Below the pieces are notes generated by a model. That model had not been told where the DNA came from and ran no database searches. It saw only the letters and a program-made list of their open reading frames with translations. 64,000 nucleotides of DNA from a virus, in IMG/VR virus record IMGVR_UViG_3300005613_000002, positions 124,001-188,000 of that record. One strand, 5' to 3'. The translations under genes were made by a program, and so were the position numbers. Positions 7,106-14,994 of this stretch are shown piece by piece (position 1 is the stretch's first letter; each line of letters begins with the position of its first letter).

Positions 7106-7834
7106 ATGTATATTATTTCGAAAAATAAAGACTATTATGATGGTGTTGCTGGCTCAACAGGAATTGATAAAACAATTGTTTATGAGAGATATCCTGTTGA
7201 AATTGATAATCAAATCAAAATGCCTAAAATATTTCATCATAAAAATACTTGGCAATATAGATATGATAATCAATTTTTAAATATTAGATATTCTGAACTT
7301 GATTCGAAGAAATCGAAAAAATATAATAATGTACATAGTTTTATTGTTGGATTTTGTGGAAAACTTTATTTAGGTTGGAAATTTCATTATACAGTAAAAG
7401 CTGATAGATTAGGTTTGGAGAAAATTAAAACTGATATTGTTTATGGTTATGATAATGCGAAAAAATATCTTAGAGAAAAACACTGGAAACATAATTTAGA
7501 AGATGATGTTAACTTCATTAAAAGTTATGACCCAATTAATATTTTTAGAGAAATTAATGCCCCTGTTTTCATTTATGATAATGAATCAAATTTAAATTTT
7601 AGTAATAATGGACAGTTACTTAATTATGGATTATTAATAATTAATCCATTATTAAAAGACTATGAATTTTATAAAGTAGTAGATACTTTTCAAGCATTTC
7701 AAGAAATTCAAATGTTTTTGGGCGGTGTGTTAGGTAGAGGTGAAAAAGAGATTATTCAAGTAGCTGATAAATATAAAATTGAACAACACGGTTTTGATAA
7801 ATGGAGTTTTAGAAAAGAACCAAAAAGCAAATAA
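7106..7834 (+). CDS. Conserved phage protein of unknown function
   Basis: 242 aa, soluble, rich in Tyr and Lys. N-terminal MYIISKNKDYYDGVAGSTGIDKT and C-terminal QHGFDKWSFRKEP segments look like a family repeatedly seen in Bacteroidetes phages, where no activity is known. Starts 28 nt after a TGTAAC/CGTATA promoter and is followed after 1 nt by a small gene. Confidence 0.7.
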   Translation: MYIISKNKDYYDGVAGSTGIDKTIVYERYPVEIDNQIKMPKIFHHKNTWQYRYDNQFLNIRYSELDSKKSKKYNNVHSFIVGFCGKLYLGWKFHYTVKADRLGLEKIKTDIVYGYDNAKKYLREKHWKHNLEDDVNFIKSYDPINIFREINAPVFIYDNESNLNFSNNGQLLNYGLLIINPLLKDYEFYKVVDTFQAFQEIQMFLGGVLGRGEKEIIQVADKYKIEQHGFDKWSFRKEPKSK

Positions 7835-7835
7835 A

Positions 7836-8003
7836 ATGGAAATATTAATCAAATTAGATGAAGTATTGGAAAAATGTAATGATTGGGAATCATTTTGTAA
7901 AAAAAGAGGTTATTCCGAATATTGTGTTAATGAAGGTGGTGGTGATATTGAAATATTTCTCTCAGAGAATGATGCAAAAGAATTTGGAATAATAAAAAAA
8001 TAA
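7836..8003 (+). CDS. Small acidic protein
   Basis: 55 aa (MEILIKLDEVLEKCNDWESF ...). The ATG at 7836 is favoured because it follows the upstream stop by 1 nt. Ends 3 nt before the tmRNA. Function unknown. Confidence 0.6.
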   Translation: MEILIKLDEVLEKCNDWESFCKKRGYSEYCVNEGGGDIEIFLSENDAKEFGIIKK

Positions 8004-8006
8004 ATT

Positions 8007-8366
8007 GGGGCAGCACGGTTTTGACAGCGTGTATGAGTGATAATGTAAGCAAGTAGTAGTTGAATTAATCTACTTTAAAAGGATTCAAAACTATAAATGT
8101 AGAAGACATTATGTCTATCCAAACTTCTGTAACAAGAGGTGAAAGCGTATTTGCAAGAAATACTGAACTTGCAATTGCAGCATAGGAAACAAGAAAACAG
8201 TAGAACCATCTGATGATGTTACGATTTGTGTGATTACGTTAACACCTTAGATGAAAAACTCCACAGCAATCATACTATTTTTGGAAGGTTAGAAAACTTT
8301 ATCCTAAACTTGTAGAAATCTTATTAATCACATGTTTGGACAGGGGTTCGATTCCCCTCTGCTCCA
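8007..8366 (+). ncRNA. ssrA: tmRNA (ribosome rescue)
   Basis: 360 nt. 5' ggggcag pairs with 3' ctgctcc; ttttgacag follows the 5' acceptor strand and gtttggacagggg-ttcgatt-cccct forms the T-arm, as in bacterial tmRNAs. An internal frame from GGT at 8138 to TAG at 8183-8185 encodes GESVFARNTELAIAA, starting GE like Bacteroidetes tags and ending in a hydrophobic AIAA degron-like tail. One-piece form, no CCA encoded. No smpB is visible in this window, so the host SmpB would be used. The exact resume codon is inferred. Confidence 0.93.
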
Positions 8367-8380
8367 CTAAAATAATTATT

Positions 8381-8539
8381 ATGAGTAATAAAAAAATTAA
8401 TAACATTAAAGAAAGTCTTGAATATCTTAAAAAGAATAAAACAGTTTCAACAAAACAACTATTTGATGATATTGAGACTGAAACAATTTATGATTTAAAA
8501 GCAATGGGATATATTGGTTTTGGTAAAAATAAACATTAA
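8381..8539 (+). CDS. Small protein after tmRNA
   Basis: 52 aa, Lys-rich, start MSNKKINNIKESLEYLKK; starts 14 nt after tmRNA and stops 5 nt before tRNA-Leu(TAA). Predicted mostly helical. Function unknown. Confidence 0.6.
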   Translation: MSNKKINNIKESLEYLKKNKTVSTKQLFDDIETETIYDLKAMGYIGFGKNKH

Positions 8540-8544
8540 GGTAT

Positions 8545-8629
8545 GCCGAAGTGGTGGAATTGGTAGACACGCCAGATTTAAGCTCTGGTGAGCATTATGC
8601 TCGTGTGGGTTCGAGTCCCATCTTCGGTA
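8545..8629 (+). tRNA. tRNA-Leu (TAA)
   Basis: Class II; acceptor gccgaag/cttcggt, anticodon arm ccaga-tttaagc-tctgg, variable arm gagcattatgctc. A73. Confidence 0.96.
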
Positions 8630-8644
8630 CAAAATTTAATAAAA

Positions 8645-8815
8645 ATGAAAGCATACGGATTAAATAAAAAATTTAGGTTTAATTATCCAGATAATCATCC
8701 ACCAAAAGGATGGGTTAATTGGTGGGAAACAGAAATGGGTAGTGTTAATAAAGGGAGAGCCAGACAAGAAGCTAAACGTAATTTAAGAAAGGAGATTAAT
8801 GGTGAAAACGACTAA
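8645..8815 (+). CDS. Small basic protein
   Basis: 56 aa, MKAYGLNKKFRFNYPDNHPP then WVNWWETEMG and a basic C-terminus (ARQEAKRNLRKE). Overlaps the next small gene by 17 nt. Function unknown. Confidence 0.6.
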   Translation: MKAYGLNKKFRFNYPDNHPPKGWVNWWETEMGSVNKGRARQEAKRNLRKEINGEND

Positions 8816-8915
8816 AAAAGATAATGATTGTGGTTGTGGTAAACCATTAAAAATTAATGACAAAAGAAAGAAGAAGTTTATTAAAAAGAAAAAGAGAAAA
8901 AATATGCTCAAGTGA
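8799..8915 (+). CDS. 38-aa Lys-rich protein overlapping tRNA-Leu(CAA)
   Basis: ATG GTG start at 8799, stop TGA at 8913-8915, which lies inside the acceptor/D region of tRNA-Leu (8906). CGCG turn at residues 12-15 and a C-terminal run of Lys/Arg suggest nucleic-acid binding. Confidence 0.5.
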   Translation: MVKTTKKDNDCGCGKPLKINDKRKKKFIKKKKRKNMLK

Positions 8916-8986
8916 TGTAACGGTAGCCATGCTTGTTTCAAAAGCAAGTGTCTAATGACGTGTGGGTTCGATTCCCACCTTGAGTA
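8906..8986 (+). tRNA. tRNA-Leu (CAA)
   Basis: Class II; acceptor gctcaag/cttgagt, anticodon arm cttgt-ttcaaaa-gcaag (CAA). An alternative register would read TTC, but the Leu-type D-arm and variable arm favour CAA. Confidence 0.88.
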
Positions 8987-9001
8987 CAAATAATTGAAAA
9001 G

Positions 9002-9253
9002 ATGAATAATGAAGAAATTGAACAATTAAAGAGAATGGTTGATAGTTATATTTATAATTTAACTAAAACACCAAATACAGCTAATCCTAAAGAAATTGAA
9101 CTTGCAAATTTAGTAAGAAATAAAATAAATCAGACTAATTTCAATAAAAAACCAGTTGAACAAAAACCTACTTGCACATATAGAAATCATTTTTCTGATA
9201 TTGAGGATTATGGTAGATGTAGAAAATGTAGGGCAGGATTTAGCTTTATATAA
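9002..9253 (+). CDS. Small protein with C-terminal zinc-ribbon-like motif
   Basis: 83 aa. N-terminal helical acidic half, then C-terminal CTYRNHFSDIEDYGRCRKCRAG, where Cys, His and CRKC could bind a metal. Function unknown. Confidence 0.6.
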   Translation: MNNEEIEQLKRMVDSYIYNLTKTPNTANPKEIELANLVRNKINQTNFNKKPVEQKPTCTYRNHFSDIEDYGRCRKCRAGFSFI

Positions 9254-9273
9254 TAATTAAAACTATTTATAAA

Positions 9274-9330
9274 TGATGAAAACAAATAAAGAAAGGGTAT
9301 CAGTTTTCTAAGTATAAAAACTTAGAAAAT
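9274..9330 (+). promoter_or_regulatory. Leader peptide and hairpin upstream of the 9.3-kb gene
   Basis: A 12-codon ORF (MMKTNKERVSVF) ends inside the hairpin ttttctaagt-ataaaa-acttagaaaa, which touches the next start codon. Geometry fits translational attenuation; inference only. Confidence 0.35.
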
Positions 9331-9624
9331 ATGAAAGCAAAAAGAATTATTGATGAAACCACAAATCGTGGTGATTTTAATCGTGCATATAAAAGTTATT
9401 TAGCACAGACAGGGAAAATTCGTTGTGGTTATTGTAAATATAATCGTAGTTGTAATAATCCTAGTCATTATGGTGGTTATGAGGATGATAAAAATGGTTT
9501 AAGATATCCTAGTTGGAAATTAGTTTCAAAAAATAGAAAACAATGGATGGAAAAACCGTTAAAGAAAACAACCAGAACAATTATGAGAAATAGTTCTGAT
9601 TATATCACTTTCAAATGGAAGTGA
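9331..9624 (+). CDS. Cys-rich small basic protein
   Basis: 97 aa. A CGYCKYNRSCNN motif at residues 32-43 and the tail SWKLVSKNRKQWMEKPLKK suggest a metal-binding, nucleic-acid-associated protein. Typical of uncharacterised phage accessory genes. Stops 5 nt before tRNA-Met. Confidence 0.6.
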   Translation: MKAKRIIDETTNRGDFNRAYKSYLAQTGKIRCGYCKYNRSCNNPSHYGGYEDDKNGLRYPSWKLVSKNRKQWMEKPLKKTTRTIMRNSSDYITFKWK

Positions 9625-9629
9625 TTTAT

Positions 9630-9702
9630 GGCGAGTTAGCTCAATCGGTAGAGCGTTGGCTTCATAAACCAAAGGCAGAGGGTTCAAATCCCTCACTCGC
9701 TA
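9630..9702 (+). tRNA. tRNA-Met-type (CAT)
   Basis: Acceptor ggcgagt/actcgct, anticodon arm ttggc-ttcataa-accaa, T-arm gaggg/ccctc, A73. Could be elongator Met or Ile2 (lysidine-modified). Confidence 0.92.
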
Positions 9703-9717
9703 CAATTAATCCCAACA

Positions 9718-10161
9718 TTAAAAACTTATAGTACAAGTATTGTCTTTAAAATCAAAATTTAAACTATTCACATATAAACCACCATTTAAACTTAATGTTG
9801 CTTCATTTACAACAAATTTCCATTCAATTTCAGATATATCTTTATCATTAGTTTGGTCAACAGCATCAGTTTGCTTGTTATTGTAATTTAATGTGTATGT
9901 TCCTTCAACAGTATCACCAACAACAATAAAATTCTCAACACCATAATCATTTAACCAAAAAACAATATGCCAATTAATTTTTACATTACTTTTTTCAATG
10001 TTTAGGTCATAATCGTTTGAAAACCCTTCGTAGTTTTGAAATGTTGAATTATTAAATTCTTGACTGAATTTGAAGTTTTCATGTGCCATTGAGATTGATT
10101 CATTTAAAAAATCTGATATTTCTTCATTTATTAAATTATCTATGTTTATTTTATTTTTCAT
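9718..10161 (-). CDS. Putative virion-packaged protein with capsid-targeting-like N-terminus
   Basis: 147 aa, minus strand. Residues 9-22 (NLINEEISDFLNES) match the I-x-E ... L-x-E pattern shared with four other late-motif genes here. The remainder is beta-rich with no recognised domain. The late-like motif (ATAAATACT on plus, 10179-10187) sits upstream. Only minus-strand gene in this part. Confidence 0.6.
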   Translation of the reverse strand: MKNKINIDNLINEEISDFLNESISMAHENFKFSQEFNNSTFQNYEGFSNDYDLNIEKSNVKINWHIVFWLNDYGVENFIVVGDTVEGTYTLNYNNKQTDAVDQTNDKDISEIEWKFVVNEATLSLNGGLYVNSLNFDFKDNTCTISF

Positions 10162-10178
10162 TATAATATGGATTTTTT

Positions 10179-10187
10179 ATAAATACT
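10179..10187 (-). promoter_or_regulatory. AGTATTTAT late-like motif (minus)
   Basis: Reads AGTATTTAT on the gene strand, 17 nt before the start at 10161. Confidence 0.5.
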
Positions 10188-10221
10188 TGTATTCTAGTAA
10201 AAAAATATCAATATTTGCATT

Positions 10222-10728
10222 ATGAAACAAGAATACACTTCGGCAAAATCATCAATAAAACAAATACCAGCAGGATTTAATATTGTAGATAAACATTTTG
10301 GTTGGCAACCAAACACATATAATTTAGATATTGGTGGTGGTAAATATGATTTGATGACTAAAAAATTAGCTGAGAAAAGTGTAACAAATTTAATCTATGA
10401 CCCGTATAATAGAAGTGTTGAAGAAAATGAGTTAGCTAAATATTTATGTGTTAACATGAAATTTAATACAGTAACTATTTTTAATGTGTTAAATGTTATC
10501 AAAGAATTAGAATGCCAATTAGAGGCTATTAGACTAGCATATGACTCACTTAAACCAAAAGGGTATGTATTTGTTAGGTCAACATATATGAACCCAAAAA
10601 AAGCATCAGGAGTAACTAAATCTGGTACATATCAACATTATTTAACACAACAAGATTACTTACAAATAGTAAAACAAATATTTACTAACGCCAAATTAAA
10701 ATATGGTATAATATATGCAAAAAAATGA
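10222..10728 (+). CDS. SAM-dependent methyltransferase-like protein
   Basis: 168 aa. Rossmann-type motif I LDIGGGKYDLM at about 36-46, an acidic motif II region (NLIYDPYNRS), then FNVLNVIKE and DSLKPKGYVFVRST, the usual order of class I methyltransferases. Substrate unknown. Overlaps the next methyltransferase gene by 4 nt (ATGA), so they are coupled. Confidence 0.7.
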   Translation: MKQEYTSAKSSIKQIPAGFNIVDKHFGWQPNTYNLDIGGGKYDLMTKKLAEKSVTNLIYDPYNRSVEENELAKYLCVNMKFNTVTIFNVLNVIKELECQLEAIRLAYDSLKPKGYVFVRSTYMNPKKASGVTKSGTYQHYLTQQDYLQIVKQIFTNAKLKYGIIYAKK

Positions 10729-11762
10729 TTAATAAAGAAGAAATTATTGTTAATGAAAAGCATTGGCGAAATATGACAGCTAACGAGTTGGAAATATTTA
10801 CTAATAAAATCTTTCAATATTATAGAGAAACTGGTTTTCCATATTATCCAACAGATAATGAATCAAGAGAAAAGGATTTCAATAAATTAATAAAATTTAC
10901 GGAGTTAGCAAAATCTGACCCAACAATATTAATTAATAATAATATTATTAAACAAACCATGCATGGTTTAGGTTTGGCGTGGTCGTATTTTCCACATGCT
11001 TTTAATGTTTCATCGAATAATAAAAAAACACCATATGAAGCATTTATGGATGATGAAATTTTTATGAAGGTAATTAAGAAACGACTTATAATGGGAACAT
11101 ATATAAGTGATTCTGGAATACGAAAAATGTTAAAAATATTTTCTGGGGTTCAAGGTGTTTCTAATTTTAGACCAACGGCAGCAGCAGCAATTTATAATAA
11201 ATTTGCAAAGAATGGTGTTGTTTGGGATATGTCTGGAGGTTGGGGTGGTAGACTACTTGGAGCTATTGCTAGTGGTGTTGATACGTATATTGCAACTGAA
11301 CCATCAATAAAGACATTTAATGGGTTGGTAGAGTTAGGTGATGATTTTTCTGGTGATACCGACTTTGAGATTCATCTAAATGGAAGTGAAAATTTTAAAC
11401 CATTTTACAATAGTTTAGATTTATGTTTCACATCTCCACCATATTTTGATTTAGAAAAATATGCTGATGAACCAACACAAAGTTATGTAAAGTATGACAA
11501 TAAAGAAGCATGGGTTGAAGGGTTTTTAAGACCAACATTTAAAAATTGTCACTATGGTTTAAAACCAGATGGTGTAATGTTGATTAATATTGCTGATATG
11601 AAAGGTAAACACAACATTAATTTAGAATCAGAAACAATTAAAATAGCTGAAGAAGTTGGATTTAGACATGTTGAAACATTTAAATTAGCATTATCAAATG
11701 TTAATTTGCGAGATAAAGAAAAAATGTTTAAATTTGAACCGATTTTTATGTTTATAAAATAA
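10725..11762 (+). CDS. DNA methyltransferase-like protein (SPPY motif)
   Basis: 345 aa. Motif I-like DMSGGWGGRLLGAIASG at about 166-182 and motif IV TSPPYFDLEKYADE at about 236-249 indicate an amino-methyltransferase (N6-A or N4-C type). The N-terminal 150 residues are unassigned. It has a paralog at 38561-39679 with the same layout. Role: genome modification or evasion of restriction, inferred. Confidence 0.75.
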   Translation: MINKEEIIVNEKHWRNMTANELEIFTNKIFQYYRETGFPYYPTDNESREKDFNKLIKFTELAKSDPTILINNNIIKQTMHGLGLAWSYFPHAFNVSSNNKKTPYEAFMDDEIFMKVIKKRLIMGTYISDSGIRKMLKIFSGVQGVSNFRPTAAAAIYNKFAKNGVVWDMSGGWGGRLLGAIASGVDTYIATEPSIKTFNGLVELGDDFSGDTDFEIHLNGSENFKPFYNSLDLCFTSPPYFDLEKYADEPTQSYVKYDNKEAWVEGFLRPTFKNCHYGLKPDGVMLINIADMKGKHNINLESETIKIAEEVGFRHVETFKLALSNVNLRDKEKMFKFEPIFMFIK

Positions 11763-11767
11763 CACTA

Positions 11768-12856
11768 ATGAAAATACTAGAAAAAATAGATTGGAGTGTC
11801 TTAGACACATATATTGAAAATAATTTAATTGTTTCAAACAAACATCCAGATTATGATATTTGGATATTAAATTATTCACCAAAAACACAATATAATCAAT
11901 TATGGGATGAATATACTTTATCTTGTCGTGGACTTATTATTGATGCAGAAGGTAATATATTAGGTAGACCATTTCAAAAATTTAAAAATTTCGAAGAATA
12001 TGACCCATCAGAAATTGATATGTCAAAAAAATATGAAATCTTTGAAAAAATGGATGGTTCGTTAATTATTTTATTTTATTACTCTGTGACTAATGAATGG
12101 ATTGTTGCAAGTAGAGGCTCATTCATATCTGAACAATCAGATGAAGCAAGAAAAATGCTTAATAAAATTGACAATATTTTTAGTAAATTAAGTAATAATT
12201 TCACATACATATTTGAAATATTATATGCTGAAAATAGAATAGTCGTTAACTATGGAAATAGATGGGAACTAGTAATGTTAAGTTGTATCGACACTGTTAC
12301 TGGTATTGAATTGAAACATAAAAATTTAGTTGGTGGATATTCTGATTATTTTTCAATTGTGAAAAAATATGATCTAAAAGTTAATGATTTATTTGAACTT
12401 AAAAAACTTGATGAAAATAATAGAGAAGGTTTTGTGATTAGGTTTGAGGATGGTTTTAGAATTAAAGTTAAATTTGAAGAATATGTGAGATTACACGGTA
12501 TTCTTACAAATGTGTCTAATGTTACAGTTTGGGAACACTTAATGAATAAATATGATTTTGAATTATTATCAGATAGAGTTCCAGATGAAATGTATACTTG
12601 GTTAAATAAAACTATAAGTAAATTACAAATAGAATATAATGAAATTGAAAGATTAGCACTAAAAGAATTTGTGAGAATTTATCATATAAATAATATTACA
12701 ACTCGTAAAGAATTTGCAATGGAAGCATTGAAAAGTAAATATCGTTCAATATTATTTAATGTGTTTGATAGAAAATCTTATGATATCATCATATGGAAAA
12801 TGATAAAACCAATTCGTAGCACACCATTTAGAGATGGTTATGAATATATTGCTTAA
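11768..12856 (+). CDS. rnlA: T4 Rnl1-type RNA ligase
   Basis: 362 aa, close to the 374 aa of T4 RnlA. Nucleotidyl-lysine motif EKMDGSL with K94, upstream CRGLIIDAEGNILGRPFQKF, downstream FEILY (motif III-like), EGFVIRF (motif IV) and RIKVKF (motif V). Seals 5'-phosphate/3'-OH RNA ends, classically to repair cleaved tRNA anticodons. With the receiver-like gene at 123-521 and the many tRNAs it supports an RNA-repair role. Confidence 0.9.
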   Translation: MKILEKIDWSVLDTYIENNLIVSNKHPDYDIWILNYSPKTQYNQLWDEYTLSCRGLIIDAEGNILGRPFQKFKNFEEYDPSEIDMSKKYEIFEKMDGSLIILFYYSVTNEWIVASRGSFISEQSDEARKMLNKIDNIFSKLSNNFTYIFEILYAENRIVVNYGNRWELVMLSCIDTVTGIELKHKNLVGGYSDYFSIVKKYDLKVNDLFELKKLDENNREGFVIRFEDGFRIKVKFEEYVRLHGILTNVSNVTVWEHLMNKYDFELLSDRVPDEMYTWLNKTISKLQIEYNEIERLALKEFVRIYHINNITTRKEFAMEALKSKYRSILFNVFDRKSYDIIIWKMIKPIRSTPFRDGYEYIA

Positions 12857-12930
12857 ATATAATTAACTGAAAAACAATAAGATATAAATTAATTTAATGG
12901 TTTTTAAAAAAAGATTAAAATTTTGTTGTT

Positions 12931-12960
12931 TGTTACGTATTTATGACATATATTTGTACC
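12931..12960 (+). promoter_or_regulatory. Promoter of tRNA block 2 leader
   Basis: TGTTAC at 12931 and TATATTTGTACC around 12950 combine the phage TGTWAC box with a host -7 box. Confidence 0.5.
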
Positions 12961-13003
12961 TCAATTTAGAGAATAGAAAACAACAATTATTAAATACAAA
13001 AAA

Positions 13004-13084
13004 ATGAAAACTAATAAAACATATTACGGTTATAAATCATATAAGAAAAATCTTATTGATATCGGGATTGTTTTGTTAAATTGA
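13004..13084 (+). CDS. 26-aa leader-type peptide ahead of tRNA block 2
   Basis: ATG at 13004, TGA at 13082-13084 (MKTNKTYYGYKSYKKNLIDI ...). Lies between promoter and terminator as in the two other tRNA leaders. Confidence 0.35.
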   Translation: MKTNKTYYGYKSYKKNLIDIGIVLLN

Positions 13085-13120
13085 TAACAAAGTATAAACA
13101 ATGATTTTATATAAACATTG

Positions 13121-13150
13121 AGACCCGATTCGAAAGATTCGGGTCTTTTT
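13121..13150 (+). terminator. Intrinsic terminator before tRNA block 2
   Basis: agacccga/tcgggtct stem plus T-run. Same core (ACCCGA/TCGGGT) as the terminators at 2787 and 22695. Confidence 0.8.
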
Positions 13151-13224
13151 GTTTTATAGTAAATTGTGAAAATATTGAAAGTTATTTGAAATTGTGATAG
13201 AAAATTTAAATGAAAAATTATTAA

Positions 13225-13341
13225 ATGAATTTGTGTAACATACGCAATCGTGAGATAAAAAAACAAGAACAGTGGAAGGTGCTGACAGGCATTGATTCGG
13301 GAAATAATTTAGTAGGTTGGGTAAGTATAAAACAAAAGTAA
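13225..13341 (+). CDS. Possible 38-aa ORF
   Basis: ATG 13225 to TAA 13341 (MNLCNIRNREIKKQEQWKVL ...). No ribosome-binding evidence or homology; may be leader RNA of tRNA block 2. Confidence 0.25.
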   Translation: MNLCNIRNREIKKQEQWKVLTGIDSGNNLVGWVSIKQK

Positions 13342-13365
13342 AATAATGAGTAGACATACTAATAG

Positions 13366-13450
13366 ACATTTGTAGCTCAGTTGGTAGAGCAAGGGAACAC
13401 GTTTGCGTATCTTTAATCCCTGTGCGTAGGTTCGAATCCTACTGAATGTA
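13366..13450 (+). tRNA. tRNA-Lys-like gene with 13-nt insertion in the anticodon loop
   Basis: Acceptor acatttg/tgaatgt, D-arm and T-arm (gtagg/cctac) are normal. Anticodon stem aggga/tccct encloses 20 nt instead of 7; the 3' part (ctttaa) matches a Lys loop, and the extra acacgtttgcgta can form a small acg/cgt hairpin. Needs splicing or is inactive. Confidence 0.7.
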
Positions 13451-13471
13451 AGAACCTATTAGTATGAAGTT

Positions 13472-13552
13472 GGATAGGTAGGTAAGTGGTTAAAACGGGT
13501 GGACTGTAAATCCATTGCTTCGGCTTCGGGGGTTCGAATCCCTCTCTATCCA
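13472..13552 (+). tRNA. tRNA-Tyr (GTA)
   Basis: Class II; acceptor ggatagg/tctatcc, anticodon arm gtgga-ctgtaaa-tccat, variable arm with gcttcggc. A73. Confidence 0.95.
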
Positions 13553-13586
13553 CAACAGGTTACTAAATAATAGTAACATTAATGAT

Positions 13587-13661
13587 ACACCTGTAGCTCA
13601 GATGGCAGGTAGCTACGCCCTTTTAAGGCGAAGGTCATGGGTTCGAGTCCCATCAGGTGTA
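13587..13661 (+). tRNA. tRNA-Lys (TTT)
   Basis: Acceptor acacctg/caggtgt; anticodon arm cgcc-cttttaa-ggcg; T-arm catgg region. A73. Confidence 0.93.
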
Positions 13662-13788
13662 CTTCGAGATATTTTGCAGTTTTTGACTCTTTCAATAAAA
13701 ACTGAGAATAGTGGACAAGGTACGAAAGGAATTTCCAAATGTCAGAGATAATTTCAATGACGTGAACTAACCAATAATGTTCACAAAC

Positions 13789-13872
13789 GGGTAGGTATGC
13801 AAATTGGTGAAGCAAGCGGTCTGTAAAACCGTGACGTAAGAGACAATGGCGGTTCGAGTCCGTCCCTGCCCA
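13789..13872 (+). tRNA. tRNA-Tyr (GTA), second copy
   Basis: Class II; acceptor gggtagg/cctgccc, anticodon arm gcggt-ctgtaaa-accgt. A73. Confidence 0.92.
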
Positions 13873-13901
13873 CATTACTAAAAAATAGTAATAATAGGCA
13901 T

Positions 13902-13976
13902 TCCCCTATAGCTCAGTTGGTTTAGAGCACCTCACTTTTAATGAGGGAGTCCTCGGTTCGAGTCCGAGTGGGGGAA
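13902..13976 (+). tRNA. tRNA-Lys (TTT), second copy
   Basis: Acceptor tccccta/tggggga; anticodon arm cctca-cttttaa-tgagg; T-arm ctcgg/ccgag. A73. Confidence 0.95.
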
Positions 13977-14058
13977 CTAAATATTTTAATTTTCCTTGCA
14001 ATTATAATTATTTTTTGTTATTTTTAATTAAAATAATTCTATATAAGTATTAATAAAT

Positions 14059-14760
14059 ATGACAAAGAAAATTAAAAAAACAAAAACTGTAGTTACAACA
14101 GTAATAGAAGAAAATGTAACAAATGAAAAAACACACATTATTTGTATTTTAGACCGTTCTGGGTCAATGACTAAAATCATGGATGATTCAATTGGTGGTT
14201 TTAATACATTCCTAAAAAAACAAAGAGAATTACCAGATGATGCAACTATAACTATTTCAATATTTGATGATAGATATGAAGTATTATTTGATAATGTTGA
14301 TATTAAATCAGTTAAAGATTTAACTAACAAGGAATGGTATCCAAGAGGTACTACTGGATTATATGATGCAATTGGAAAAACAATTAATAACACCAAAGCA
14401 GAATTTGAAAAACTTGGTGATGAAAAACCATCAAAAGTATTAGTTTGTATAGTAACTGATGGACAAGAAAATTCAAGTAGAGAATATCAACTTGATGATA
14501 TAAAAAAATTAATTGGTGATTGCGAAAATGATAATTGGAACTTTATGTATTTAGCAGCAAACCAAGATGCATTTGCAGTTGGAACATCATTTGGTGTGTC
14601 TGCTGGTAATACATTTACATATAAAGCAAATGGAACTGGTGTTCAAAGTATGAGTAATACTTTGAATAACGCAACAGTTAGTTATAGATCAATGTCATCT
14701 AATATGAGTAGTTTTGCTGATTCTTCAAAAAATTTAATTGATAATATTTCTAAAGAATAA
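14059..14760 (+). CDS. von Willebrand factor A domain protein
   Basis: 233 aa. MIDAS residues in ICILDRSGSMTKIMDD (about 31-46), the Thr in YPRGTTGLYDAIG (about 96-108) and the Asp in VCIVTDGQENSS (about 131-142) make a complete metal site, as in TerY-like proteins. A basic KKIKKTKT precedes it. Likely a protein-binding scaffold; partner unknown. A second vWA gene lies at 19761. Confidence 0.85.
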   Translation: MTKKIKKTKTVVTTVIEENVTNEKTHIICILDRSGSMTKIMDDSIGGFNTFLKKQRELPDDATITISIFDDRYEVLFDNVDIKSVKDLTNKEWYPRGTTGLYDAIGKTINNTKAEFEKLGDEKPSKVLVCIVTDGQENSSREYQLDDIKKLIGDCENDNWNFMYLAANQDAFAVGTSFGVSAGNTFTYKANGTGVQSMSNTLNNATVSYRSMSSNMSSFADSSKNLIDNISKE

Positions 14761-14791
14761 ATATTATATATTTTTTATAACTATAATAATT

Positions 14792-14816
14792 GGGATGGTT
14801 TTTACTATCCCTTTTT
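14792..14816 (+). terminator. Intrinsic terminator after vWA gene
   Basis: gggatggt/actatccc stem followed by TTTTT. Confidence 0.8.
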
Positions 14817-14930
14817 CATTAAATAATCATTAATATTATTCACAAAAAAAACGTAAAAGTCTATACCACAAATCCTTAAAAAATATCGAAAAATTAATTT
14901 AAAATAAACTCTAAAGTTTATCAAAACCCT

Positions 14931-14960
14931 TGTATTTATTGAAACAAATAAATATATTTG
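14931..14960 (+). promoter_or_regulatory. Host-type promoter of the ribonucleotide reductase gene
   Basis: TTG near 14931 and TATATTTG at 14953-14960 fit the Bacteroidetes -33/-7 (TTG ... TAnnTTTG) consensus. Confidence 0.6.
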
Positions 14961-14994
14961 CAATAATAATTTATAATAAAAATTTATAAAAAAT

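Noticed and set aside
8336-8380. Protein start inside the tmRNA 3' end
   Set aside because: The earlier in-frame start lies within the T-arm; the ATG at 8381 after the tmRNA is used instead.
13579-13875. 98-codon minus-strand ORF
   Set aside because: Antisense to tRNA-Lys and tRNA-Tyr; translated tRNA complement.
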